DNA of 64,000 bases from Terrirubrum flagellatum. Its GTDB lineage: Bacteria; Pseudomonadota; Alphaproteobacteria; Rhizobiales; Beijerinckiaceae. Within the stretch, counting starts at the first letter, position 1. The number at the start of each line of letters is the position of its first letter. The stretch spans positions 2,976,001-3,040,000 of the forward strand of contig NZ_CP091851.1 of the NCBI RefSeq assembly GCF_022059845.1, given 5' to 3'. Under the pieces are notes generated by a model. It was given only the letters and a program-made list of their open reading frames with translations, was not told the DNA's origin and ran no database searches. Below are positions 17,276 through 25,476 of this stretch, in pieces. A program made the position numbers and the translations under genes.

Positions 17276-18097
17276 ATGTCGCATCTCTCCGCCGCCGTCA
17301 CCGTCCGCCATGCGCTCACGCCGATCACGATCATCGGCGCGTTGATCGCAGCGGCGAGCGCGCAGCCCGCGCCTGACCTGACGCCGAAATCGCTGCGGCT
17401 GTTCGCAGATACGAGGCGCGGCCATTTCGGCAATCCTCTGCCCGAAAATGTCTTTCCCGACACGCAGCGCCAACAGCTCGGCACGGTGGAGTTCGACAAA
17501 AGCGCCGCCGGCCAGAAGGTGCGATTCAGCCTGCGCCTCGCAAAGACGAGCGCCGGCCTCGGCCGCATCGCCTATAGCGACGAAGCGACGATCGATCGTG
17601 AAGGGAAACTGCATTTCACGCTGCCGCTGGCGCGCAACTGGCCGATCGGCGCGTATGACGTCGTCATCTCCCGGGGCGGCCGCGAACTCGGCGTGCTGAG
17701 CTACCTCGTGAAGGCGGCGCAATCGCGCGCCACGCCGATCGCCGTGTCGGCGATCCGCATCAGCCGCCTGACCGAGGTCGAGACGCTCGAACCCGCGCCG
17801 GAGCCGCGTCCCGGCGACCGCAGCCTGCGCTTCACCGCAAGCACGTCAGGCGTCCGCACCGAAGGCGCGACGATCGGCTGGACGCTCAGCGCGCTCGACA
17901 CTGACGCCGGTCCGGATCCGGACATCTATTCGACGACGATCGCGCAGCTTCCGCTCGACAACAGCGATCTGATTTTCAATGTGCGTCTGCCGCGCGATTG
18001 GCCGACCGGTCTCTATCGCGTGCAGCTCACCCTCGACGGCGCGCCGCTCGCCGCCCATGAGTTCCGCATCGACGCGGGCTCGCCAACGGCGCATTGA
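17276..18097 (+). CDS. Secreted protein with two similar beta-rich repeats, function unknown
   Basis: This encodes 273 residues, with a signal peptide ending near ASAQ-PAP. The mature protein appears to contain two related domains: one ends in LPLARNWPIGAYDVVISRGGRELG and the other in VRLPRDWPTGLYRVQLTLDGAPLA, each preceded by a beta-rich stretch of about 80 residues. This reads as an internal duplication of an Ig-like fold with a conserved W-P-x-G-x-Y turn. The frame is open to 17231; the ATG at 17276 was chosen because the signal peptide begins there. A HutD-like gene begins 31 bases after its stop. Confidence 0.7.
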   Translation: MSHLSAAVTVRHALTPITIIGALIAAASAQPAPDLTPKSLRLFADTRRGHFGNPLPENVFPDTQRQQLGTVEFDKSAAGQKVRFSLRLAKTSAGLGRIAYSDEATIDREGKLHFTLPLARNWPIGAYDVVISRGGRELGVLSYLVKAAQSRATPIAVSAIRISRLTEVETLEPAPEPRPGDRSLRFTASTSGVRTEGATIGWTLSALDTDAGPDPDIYSTTIAQLPLDNSDLIFNVRLPRDWPTGLYRVQLTLDGAPLAAHEFRIDAGSPTAH

Positions 18098-18128
18098 AAA
18101 GCTCGTCGCATCGCGCGACGATGCGGAC

Positions 18129-18719
18129 ATGAAATCCTCCGCCCCGACGCTGACCGCGATCGATCCGTCGACCTATCGGCGCACGCCGTGGAAGAATGGC
18201 GGCGGCGTCACCATCGACATCGCCGGCGAACAGCGCGTTGGCGTCGAAGGCTGGAGCGGCGTCATCTGGCGCTTCGGGCGCACATCGATCGTCGAGCCCG
18301 CGCCGTTCTCCGATCTCCGGGGATATGACCGGCTGCAAGTCGTGATCGCAGGCCGCGGCCTGTCCTTGCAGACGCCTGACGGGGAGATCGACATGCGGGT
18401 CCCCTTCCGGCCGGCGCGATTCTCCGGCGACACGCCAATCGTCTCGCGCCTCGATGACGGGCCGGTGGAGGTGGTCAATCTGATCGCCGACCGGAGGATG
18501 GTCGCGATCGCTCTCGCGGTCATGGATGCAGGCAAGGAGCTGACTTTCACCTCCGGACAACATGTCGCCTACGCGCCTGGCGACCCCGCCGAATTCATCA
18601 TTGACGACAGGGTCGTGTCGCTGCGGCCGGATCACGCCCTGCGCATCGAGGCGCAGAAGCCGATGCGTCTTTGCGGCGGCAGAGGCGTCTTTCTCGTCGC
18701 CAGCATCCGCTCGGCCTAA
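18129..18719 (+). CDS. HutD-family cupin protein
   Basis: This encodes 196 residues. The N-terminal signature YRRTPWKNGGGVTIDIA and the WRFGRTSIVEPAPFSDLRGYDRLQVVIAGRGLSL segment are diagnostic of HutD/Ves proteins, double-stranded beta-helix proteins often linked to histidine utilisation or to its regulation. No hutH, hutU or hutI gene is present here, so the pathway link is not supported by context. The open frame extends upstream into the previous gene; the ATG at 18129 gives the family N-terminus. It converges with the MarR gene. Confidence 0.82.
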   Translation: MKSSAPTLTAIDPSTYRRTPWKNGGGVTIDIAGEQRVGVEGWSGVIWRFGRTSIVEPAPFSDLRGYDRLQVVIAGRGLSLQTPDGEIDMRVPFRPARFSGDTPIVSRLDDGPVEVVNLIADRRMVAIALAVMDAGKELTFTSGQHVAYAPGDPAEFIIDDRVVSLRPDHALRIEAQKPMRLCGGRGVFLVASIRSA

Positions 18720-18745
18720 CGAGCAGGCCGCTCGATCGCGCTCCG

Positions 18746-19231
18746 TCAATCCTTGCCGGCGTTGAGTTCCGCGACGCGCACAAGCGCCATCTCGGTCGCG
18801 CGTTCGGAAAAATCCGCGAGCAGATTGAGTTCGTCCTCGCTGTAACGCTCAAGCAACGCGCGGAACGCCTTTTCCATCGGCGCGAAATAGGCGCCGATCG
18901 CGCCGATGCGATCTTCGCGCACCGACACCAGAACCTTGCGGCGGTCACTCGGATCGGGATTGCGGGCGACAAGGCCCATCTTTTCCAGCCGGTCGATCAG
19001 CCCCGTCACCGAGCCGCTGGTGAGGCCGGTGCGCCGGCCGATCTCGCCCGCCGTCGCGGGGCCGCCCGTCAGGATCAGGTCGAGGCATTCGAGATCCGAC
19101 GAATTGATCCCGACCCGGCGCGCGACCGCCTGGCTGTGCAGCACCCCGGCCGCGGACGACCGGCGGACCGCCAACCCCAGCCTTTCAGCCGCCTGCGCCC
19201 GGCCGGCTTGACTCGTTCTCTCCGACTCCAT
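18746..19231 (-). CDS. MarR-family transcriptional regulator
   Basis: This encodes 161 residues. A winged helix-turn-helix occupies about residues 50-115, with the recognition region ATAGEIGRRTGLTSGSVTGLIDRLEKMGLVAR followed by the wing motif DPSDRRKVLVSV; flanking helices form the dimer interface. Members respond to small phenolic or oxidising compounds and usually repress a neighbouring divergent gene. The only divergent gene here encodes a 58-residue membrane protein about 94 bases away, making it the prime target candidate. The start at 19231 gives the normal family length; the frame remains open to 19324. Confidence 0.9.
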   Translation of the reverse strand: MESERTSQAGRAQAAERLGLAVRRSSAAGVLHSQAVARRVGINSSDLECLDLILTGGPATAGEIGRRTGLTSGSVTGLIDRLEKMGLVARNPDPSDRRKVLVSVREDRIGAIGAYFAPMEKAFRALLERYSEDELNLLADFSERATEMALVRVAELNAGKD

Positions 19232-19324
19232 TATTCTCGTTTTCCAAGATACTTTGACCTCAAGATTATGCCCACAGGCCGATCTTCTGTCGAGGCGTCT
19301 TTCAACCCCTTGGAGGAACTGCAC

Positions 19325-19501
19325 GTGAACATGGATATCGCCAACTCAGGCGCCGAGACGACTCAACCGCGCAAGATCGAATGGCGCGCCGAGGAAGAAG
19401 TGATGAAGTGGTATGGCTGGGGATCGGCCGTCGGAATGAGCATCCTGCTGCTCGCTGTCGGCGCGACGGCGCTGATGCTCCGGCACGCGATCTACGGCTG
19501 A
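19325..19501 (+). CDS. Tiny single-helix membrane protein divergent from MarR
   Basis: This encodes 58 residues if translation begins at the GTG at 19325, or 56 from the ATG at 19331. GGAGG at 19311-19316 fits the GTG spacing better. A charged N-terminal half (RKIEWRAEEEVMKWYGWG) leads into one transmembrane helix, MSILLLAVGATALMLRHAIYG, at the extreme C-terminus. No family was recognised. It faces the MarR gene across a short intergenic space and its stop lies next to the converging GGDEF-EAL gene. Confidence 0.6.
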   Translation: MNMDIANSGAETTQPRKIEWRAEEEVMKWYGWGSAVGMSILLLAVGATALMLRHAIYG

Positions 19502-19510
19502 CTCAGCCGT

Positions 19511-22500
19511 TCAGGCGGCGTCGACGCGCGGCGTCAATCTCGCGATCAATTCATGCACGCCGGCCGCGCTCCGCGGCCGGCTGACGAGATGGCCCTGGAT
19601 TTCCGAGCAACCGCATTCGCGAACGATCGCGAGCTGCTCGGCGGTCTCCACCCCTTCCGCCGTGGTTTCGATGTTGAGACTCGCGCCAAGCGAGGCGACC
19701 GCGCGGATGATCGTGGCGTTGTCCTTGTTGCGATCGAGATCGGCGACGAAGGAACGGTCGATCTTGATCTTGTCGAAGGGAAAGCTGCGCAAATAACTCA
19801 GCGAGGAATAGCCGACGCCGAAATCATCCATCGAGATGCGGACGCCCAGCCCGCGCAGCTCGTGCAGGATCGCAATGGTCGCTGCGTCATGGGTCATCAG
19901 CGCCGCTTCGGTGATCTCGATCTCCAGGCGTCGCGGCGGCAGACCTGACGCGGCGAGCGCGTTCATGACCAGGATTGGCAATTCGCGATTGCGGAACTGG
20001 ATCGGCGACATGTTCACCGCAATCCTGATCGGATCAGGCCAATGCGCCGCCTCGGCGCAAGCGCGGCGCAACACCCATTCGCCAATCGGATTGATGAGCC
20101 CGGTCTCTTCGGCGAGCGGAATGAACTCGGCCGGCGAAACGACATCGCCATTCTGACGGCGCCAGCGCAGCAACGCTTCGAATCCCGTCAGCGCCTGATT
20201 GGCGGCGCGCACCTGCGGCTGAAAGACGAGTTCGAAATCGCCCGCCGCCAACGCCTGACGCAAATCAAGCTCGAGTTCGCGGCGCGTTTCGACGCGCGCG
20301 CCCATCTCGGACTCATAGAAGCGATAGGCGCTGCAGCCCGACGATTTCGCACGATAGAGCGCGAGATCGGCGCGCTTCATCAATTCATCAACCGCATCGC
20401 CGTCATCAGGCGCGATCGCCACGCCGACGCTGACGCCGGAATTGATCGTATGCCCCTCGATCTGGAAAGGCGCGTCGATGACTTCAATGAGGCGCTTTGC
20501 GAGCTCCTGCGCCGCTTCGCGATCGCCTTCGCGCAACAGGATCGCGAACTCGTCGCCGCCGAGCCGCGCCACCATATCATGAGCGCCGACCGCGTCGCGC
20601 AAGCGCTGCGTGACGCAGCAGAGCAGCCTGTCGCCCGTGGGATGGCCGAGCGTATCGTTGACGCTCTTGAAATGATCAAGGTCAAGACAGATCAGCGCCA
20701 GCCGTTCGCGACCGGCGCGCACGCGCACCAGATCATCCTCCAGGCGCTGCCTGAACAAGGCGCGGTTCGGCAGATTGGTCAGGGAATCATGATGCGCGAG
20801 ATGAGCGATATGCTCTTCCGCCCTGCGCTTTTCGGTGACGTCCTCATGGAGCGCGACCCAGCCGCCATGGCGCATCGAGCGATAGATCACCTTGATCACG
20901 CGGCCGTCGGCGAGATCGCGATGAGCAACGAAATCGCCTGCGATCAGCCTCTCCTTGAGATCGTGCACCCGCTGTTCGGCTGTTACGTTGAGATGATTGC
21001 CGAGCCTGATGCTGTAACGCATGATCTCGGTCATGGTGACGCCGGGCTTCACGATCTCCGGCGACAGCCGATACATTTCGAGATAGCGGCGGTTGCAGAC
21101 GATGAGCCGCAGCTCCTCGTCAAGCATGACCAGGCCGTGCGCCATGTTGTTGAGAGCGGCGTCGAAGCGCCGATGCTGCTCGCGCAGCGCCTCGGCCGCA
21201 TGTTCGCGATCCGTGATGTCCTCGAAGGTCGCGACCCAGCCGCCATTGGCCATGGGGCTCGTCCGCACGGCGACGACACGCCCGTTCGCAAGACGGCGCT
21301 GGAAGACCGGCTCGCTGCGATCGATGACGCTCGCGATGAATTCCTGATAGATGGCGCCGGCCTCGACGCCATCCAGATGCGTGCCTCTCGCCACGCTCTG
21401 GCCGATCACGTCGCGTAACGCCATTCCCGGCCGAACCATTTCGGCGTCGAGGCCGTAAATATCGAGATAGCGCTGATTGCGGATGACGATCCTGAAATCG
21501 CTGTCATAGACGCAAAGCCCCTGCGCCATGCTCTCCAGCGTCGTATCAAGCTGGAGATTCATTTCCTGCAAGGCGGAGACGGCGGCGGCGCGCTCGGCTT
21601 CGAGACGACGGCGCGCCGTCACATCCTCAAAGGTCGCGATCCATCCGCCATCGGCAAGATTCGACACCGCGACCTCGATGATCCGCCCATCCGCCATCTG
21701 CTGATCATAGGAGCCCGGCCCAACGCCCGCGATCGTCGCAAGGCGGCGCTTCACCAGCTCATCGGGCGTCAGGCCGGGATAGACGCCCCGCGCGACGCCA
21801 TGTTCGAAGATTTCCCGCAAGGTGACGCCCGGCTTCACGACATCGGCGTCGGCGCGAAAAATCGAGACATAGCGCTCGTTGCAGACGATCAGACGATGCT
21901 CCGCATCGAACATGCACAGGCCTTGCGACATGTTGTTCAGCGCAGCGTCGAAGCGCCGATGCTGCTCACGCAATTCGGCTGCGGCTCGCTCGCGGCTGGT
22001 CACATCCTCGCAGATGATGATCCAGCCGCCCTCGGGAAGCTGATGCTTGTGGACGGTCAGGCAACGCCCGTCGGCGAGCCTGCGAAGATGAGAGTCGGAC
22101 TCATACAAGCGCTCATGTGAATCCCGATAAAGCTCATCCGCAGTGATATCCTGATAGACGCCATGCCTGACGCAATAATCGGTGACGTCGCGAAGGCTGA
22201 CGCCCGGGCGGATGATCGCCGGATCGAACCCGTACAGGCTGAGGTAGCGATCGTTGCGGATCACGAGAGTTTCGTTCGCATCGTAGAGCGCGAAACCCTG
22301 CGGCATCGACTTGAGAATCTGATCGAAGCGCCTGGCTTTCCGGCGCAACTCCTCTCCCGGCGGCTCGCGCTCCGTCATATCCTGGCAGACCGCGACCCAG
22401 CCGCCCCGAGCCATCGGGCGAAATCTCGCAAGGATGCGGCGCCCGTCGCACAATGCGTACCGCTCATCAAAGGCCGCGCCGCTTGCAAACCCGATCTCGC

Positions 22501-22783
22501 ATCGGCGGCGCAGCTCCTCGCACGCCAAAGCGTCGAGCGCGCCGCGCCATGCGATCAGCGCAAGAAGGTCGCGCCAGGGCAAACCCGCCGGCGCCGCCTC
22601 CGCCGGCAGGTCATGGAATTCAAGAAAGAGCGGATTCGCAAAAGCGAGACGCCCCTGGTCGTCGAGCGCCCAAATCCCGTCAGGGGCCGCCGCAATAGCG
22701 GCTTCGCGGATGTCGAACGCCGGCGTCGACGGAATGTCTGCGCCTGATGGTTCGAACAAGATCGCGGCTCGCGTCGAATTCAC
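19511..22783 (-). CDS. Five-PAS GGDEF-EAL protein (c-di-GMP turnover)
   Basis: This 1090-residue protein has no membrane segment and is probably cytosolic. It has five consecutive PAS units (~26-138, 150-262, 274-390, 408-525, 535-650), then a GGDEF domain with the intact active site at 742-746 and an EAL domain with E869-A-L-L-R-W, NMSP, EITE, DDFGVGYSS and the AEGVE loop all present. Both cyclase and phosphodiesterase sites look competent. The inhibitory I-site before GGDEF reads GAHD instead of RxxD. The start is a GTG at 22783. The repeated LREQHRRFDAALNN linkers show the PAS units multiplied by duplication. Confidence 0.93.
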   Translation of the reverse strand: MNSTRAAILFEPSGADIPSTPAFDIREAAIAAAPDGIWALDDQGRLAFANPLFLEFHDLPAEAAPAGLPWRDLLALIAWRGALDALACEELRRRCEIGFASGAAFDERYALCDGRRILARFRPMARGGWVAVCQDMTEREPPGEELRRKARRFDQILKSMPQGFALYDANETLVIRNDRYLSLYGFDPAIIRPGVSLRDVTDYCVRHGVYQDITADELYRDSHERLYESDSHLRRLADGRCLTVHKHQLPEGGWIIICEDVTSRERAAAELREQHRRFDAALNNMSQGLCMFDAEHRLIVCNERYVSIFRADADVVKPGVTLREIFEHGVARGVYPGLTPDELVKRRLATIAGVGPGSYDQQMADGRIIEVAVSNLADGGWIATFEDVTARRRLEAERAAAVSALQEMNLQLDTTLESMAQGLCVYDSDFRIVIRNQRYLDIYGLDAEMVRPGMALRDVIGQSVARGTHLDGVEAGAIYQEFIASVIDRSEPVFQRRLANGRVVAVRTSPMANGGWVATFEDITDREHAAEALREQHRRFDAALNNMAHGLVMLDEELRLIVCNRRYLEMYRLSPEIVKPGVTMTEIMRYSIRLGNHLNVTAEQRVHDLKERLIAGDFVAHRDLADGRVIKVIYRSMRHGGWVALHEDVTEKRRAEEHIAHLAHHDSLTNLPNRALFRQRLEDDLVRVRAGRERLALICLDLDHFKSVNDTLGHPTGDRLLCCVTQRLRDAVGAHDMVARLGGDEFAILLREGDREAAQELAKRLIEVIDAPFQIEGHTINSGVSVGVAIAPDDGDAVDELMKRADLALYRAKSSGCSAYRFYESEMGARVETRRELELDLRQALAAGDFELVFQPQVRAANQALTGFEALLRWRRQNGDVVSPAEFIPLAEETGLINPIGEWVLRRACAEAAHWPDPIRIAVNMSPIQFRNRELPILVMNALAASGLPPRRLEIEITEAALMTHDAATIAILHELRGLGVRISMDDFGVGYSSLSYLRSFPFDKIKIDRSFVADLDRNKDNATIIRAVASLGASLNIETTAEGVETAEQLAIVRECGCSEIQGHLVSRPRSAAGVHELIARLTPRVDAA

Positions 22784-22954
22784 TTGGTTGACAGGTCCTC
22801 ACCAACCGCAACCTATGCCCCGGAACCTCAAATTCCTCGTTAAAGCGAGAGGGGTAAAATTGTTTCTGACGAGCGCCGGCGTCGATCGATGCGTAACGGT
22901 CAGCTAAAATTTTGATTCAAATTGTCACTGACGGTAGGGAAGGCGCTGCGTCGA

Positions 22955-24199
22955 TCAGTCCGCGCGTTCCGCCAGCAGGCCGTCGATCGCGCCGATCGTC
23001 GAGAGGAAGCTCAGGCCGGTGTGATAGCCCGGGTCAAGGTCGGGCGTCGCGGGAGCATGATCGACGGGGCCCACCGCGTTGCGCATCTGATAGGCGAGCG
23101 AGGCGTCGTCTCGCCAGTAGAAGCGGAAGAACGCCTCATGCGTCCGCCGCCAGATCTCCAACGCTTCGGGCTCGCGCGTCTCGCGATAGAGCAACGCCGC
23201 CGTTCGCATCGCTTCAGGCAATGACCACCAGGGGCAAAGGTCGCTCTCGGGCGCAAGCGTCGCAGCGCTGAGGCCAAGAACAAGGCCAGGCTCGCGGAAA
23301 CCGGCGTGAAAGGATGATTTCACGATCAGGCTGAGATTGCGCAACAATTCCCTGTTATTGCGCGCCGCATGGCATTCCAGCGCGAAGCCGACGAATTCGA
23401 TGGCGTGGCCGGGATTGCAGCGGTCACGACCGGCGCGATCGCGCAGCAGGCCATAAGCACGCGCAGCGGCGCTCCGCTCCAGATGACGCTCGACAATGCG
23501 CGCGACGAAGCGGTTCGAAAACGACGCCTCGTGCTCGAAGCCAAGATCGCGCAGCAGAGCCGATGCGCTCATCAGGATCATGCGCGGTCCATACTCCTCG
23601 GCGTCCGTCGCGGGCGCGCCCAGCGCAAAGTCGCGCTTCTCGTCTATCATGAAGCGGCCTTGCTCCACCGCTTCGACGATAGAGGCGAGATCGCTGAGAT
23701 ATTTCGAGGTCGAAGCCGGATCGAACTTCATCGACGCGATCAGCAGCCCCTTGGCGACGAAAATATCGCTGTACGAAAAGAGATCGCCAGCCGGGCTCCG
23801 CGGCGACGGTTTTCCGTCAGAGCCGGGAATGATCGGCGCGAGATCAACATTATAGGTGAAATAGGCGTGACCGTCGCGCGCCCATAGCGACGCCAGCGCG
23901 CGATAGAGTGGCTCGGCAACCGCGAACAAAGGCTTCGATAGTTCCGGCGCTTCGCGCTCAAAGAATTGCGCATGCCGCATCAACGCTTCGAGGCCGCGCC
24001 CCTGAATCCAGCCATAGAGGATATCGGGCGCGCGCCAGCCGTCGCCGGCGTCATAGTCCTGCAATGTGATGCTATTCTGCTTGGTGTTAAGAAAGGCGGC
24101 ATGCAGTGTTGGCCGCGCCAGCATCCACTCCAGCGTCTTCCTGATGACGCGCACATAGATGTCGCGCGCCTCGCGCAGGAAATCCCCGGTGTCGCTCAT
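22955..24199 (-). CDS. N-acylglucosamine 2-epimerase (AGE) superfamily protein
   Basis: This 414-residue protein of the (alpha/alpha)6-barrel AGE superfamily shows CNPGHAIEFVGFALE, matching the PGHAIE active-site helix, and LCPWWSLPEAMRTAALLYRET followed by AFFRFYWRD, the C-terminal catalytic region of the family. Members epimerise or isomerise free sugars (N-acylglucosamine/mannosamine, mannose/fructose, cellobiose), others hydrolyse unsaturated glucuronides. It is the last gene of a five-gene minus-strand operon; its ATG overlaps the upstream stop codon (ATGA). In this amino-sugar context epimerisation of an N-acyl hexosamine is plausible but unproven. Confidence 0.75.
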   Translation of the reverse strand: MSDTGDFLREARDIYVRVIRKTLEWMLARPTLHAAFLNTKQNSITLQDYDAGDGWRAPDILYGWIQGRGLEALMRHAQFFEREAPELSKPLFAVAEPLYRALASLWARDGHAYFTYNVDLAPIIPGSDGKPSPRSPAGDLFSYSDIFVAKGLLIASMKFDPASTSKYLSDLASIVEAVEQGRFMIDEKRDFALGAPATDAEEYGPRMILMSASALLRDLGFEHEASFSNRFVARIVERHLERSAAARAYGLLRDRAGRDRCNPGHAIEFVGFALECHAARNNRELLRNLSLIVKSSFHAGFREPGLVLGLSAATLAPESDLCPWWSLPEAMRTAALLYRETREPEALEIWRRTHEAFFRFYWRDDASLAYQMRNAVGPVDHAPATPDLDPGYHTGLSFLSTIGAIDGLLAERAD

Positions 24200-25473
24200 G
24201 GATAGCTCCGTGCGGCTGTCGCGCGCTCCTCAAGCTCCGCCGCAAGTTCGACCGCCGCGTCGGCGAGTTTTTCTGCTGCGCCTGGCGCGAATGTCGCGGG
24301 CATGCCGTAATAACGATGCGCTTCGTCGATCTCGTAACCGCCATGCGGGAATTCGGACGCTGGCGCGATATAGCCGGGGCAGCCGTCGCAGAAACCAATG
24401 ACGATTGTATCGGGATCGTTCAGCCGCGCGCGGATCGATATCGCCGTCTCCGCGAAGATTTCGCCTGGCAACGCGACGATGCGCTTGCCGCCCCATGTCA
24501 TGACGGTCACGCGCGCCGGCCACGGATGTAGCGGCTCGTCCGTGCGCGTTTCCGCCCATGCGATCCATTCGGCGAGCAGCGCGCGCCGCGCAGAGTCGGC
24601 GATCTCGAACTCTCCACGCCACTGTGCAGCGAGCGCTTGCTGAGTCTCCATTTCCCTTCGCGCAAGCCCCAGTTCGATCGCCCTGCTGGCGACAGCGGTT
24701 GCGCCATGTGTGATCACGAGAGGCGCAGACAACACACTGCCCGCGATGCGCGAAGCTGTGCGCGCCGCGGCCTCGAATGTCCGATCCGGATTCGCGGCAA
24801 GACTGATCGAGGCATGCGCGGAATGCCCCGTATTGGCGTCAGCCGCGCAGCCTGTCAGAAATACCACGACGGCGCCGGGATGCGCAGCCTCCAACTGCTG
24901 GCGAACGAACCCGGGATAGTCGGCGGTCCACAGGAGATTGTCAGCGCCAAGCACGACGGGATGGCAGGCATAGGCCGTGACGATGGCGATCCGCGCGCCG
25001 TCTTCAGCTTCAAAACGCATCACCGGGAGATGCGCGTCGACAAGCCCACCTGCATGCCGTCTGTTGCGCGCGATATCGGGATCAGCGCCCAATCCGAACA
25101 GAATTCGCGCAGGTTTTTGATTGGCGACCGCCCGATCTATCGCCGCGACGCAGGCCGTCTCCAGTTGCGTGATGTAATCTTCATCGACGCGTCCGCCAAT
25201 GCGGCCGGGCATGCAGGCTGGCCCGCCATGGGTATGCAACGCCGCGACGATGATGCGATCAGCATCGAGCGACGCTTGTGCGCGAATTCGCTCGCAGCTT
25301 CCTTCATGGAGGCCGATCACATCAGCGCAGACGATCGCCGTGTCGTCGACCGCGATGGCGCGCACGGTCAGCGCGTCATGCGCTCCCTGAGCGGGCTTTG
25401 CGCGCGCTGCGAATCCGGCCATCGCGAGCCCCGCCGGCGGCGTCACATCGATGATCGCCGCGCCGACCCGCAT
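24196..25473 (-). CDS. Neutral/alkaline ceramidase-like amidase
   Basis: This 425-residue protein begins with RVGAAIIDVTPPAGLAMAGF, the N-terminal signature of the neutral ceramidase N-terminal domain family (PF04734). Zinc-ligand candidates are visible at H80-T-H82-G-G and C170-H171-P, and a GCAADANTG loop lies where ceramidases place the nucleophilic serine region. Family enzymes cleave N-acyl amide bonds. There is no signal peptide, so it should act in the cytosol, unlike secreted ceramidases. It lies between NagA-like and AGE-family genes with 3-base and 4-base junctions, which points to an amino-sugar amide rather than a ceramide as substrate (inference). Confidence 0.8.
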   Translation of the reverse strand: MRVGAAIIDVTPPAGLAMAGFAARAKPAQGAHDALTVRAIAVDDTAIVCADVIGLHEGSCERIRAQASLDADRIIVAALHTHGGPACMPGRIGGRVDEDYITQLETACVAAIDRAVANQKPARILFGLGADPDIARNRRHAGGLVDAHLPVMRFEAEDGARIAIVTAYACHPVVLGADNLLWTADYPGFVRQQLEAAHPGAVVVFLTGCAADANTGHSAHASISLAANPDRTFEAAARTASRIAGSVLSAPLVITHGATAVASRAIELGLARREMETQQALAAQWRGEFEIADSARRALLAEWIAWAETRTDEPLHPWPARVTVMTWGGKRIVALPGEIFAETAISIRARLNDPDTIVIGFCDGCPGYIAPASEFPHGGYEIDEAHRYYGMPATFAPGAAEKLADAAVELAAELEERATAARSYP

Positions 25474-25476
25474 GTC

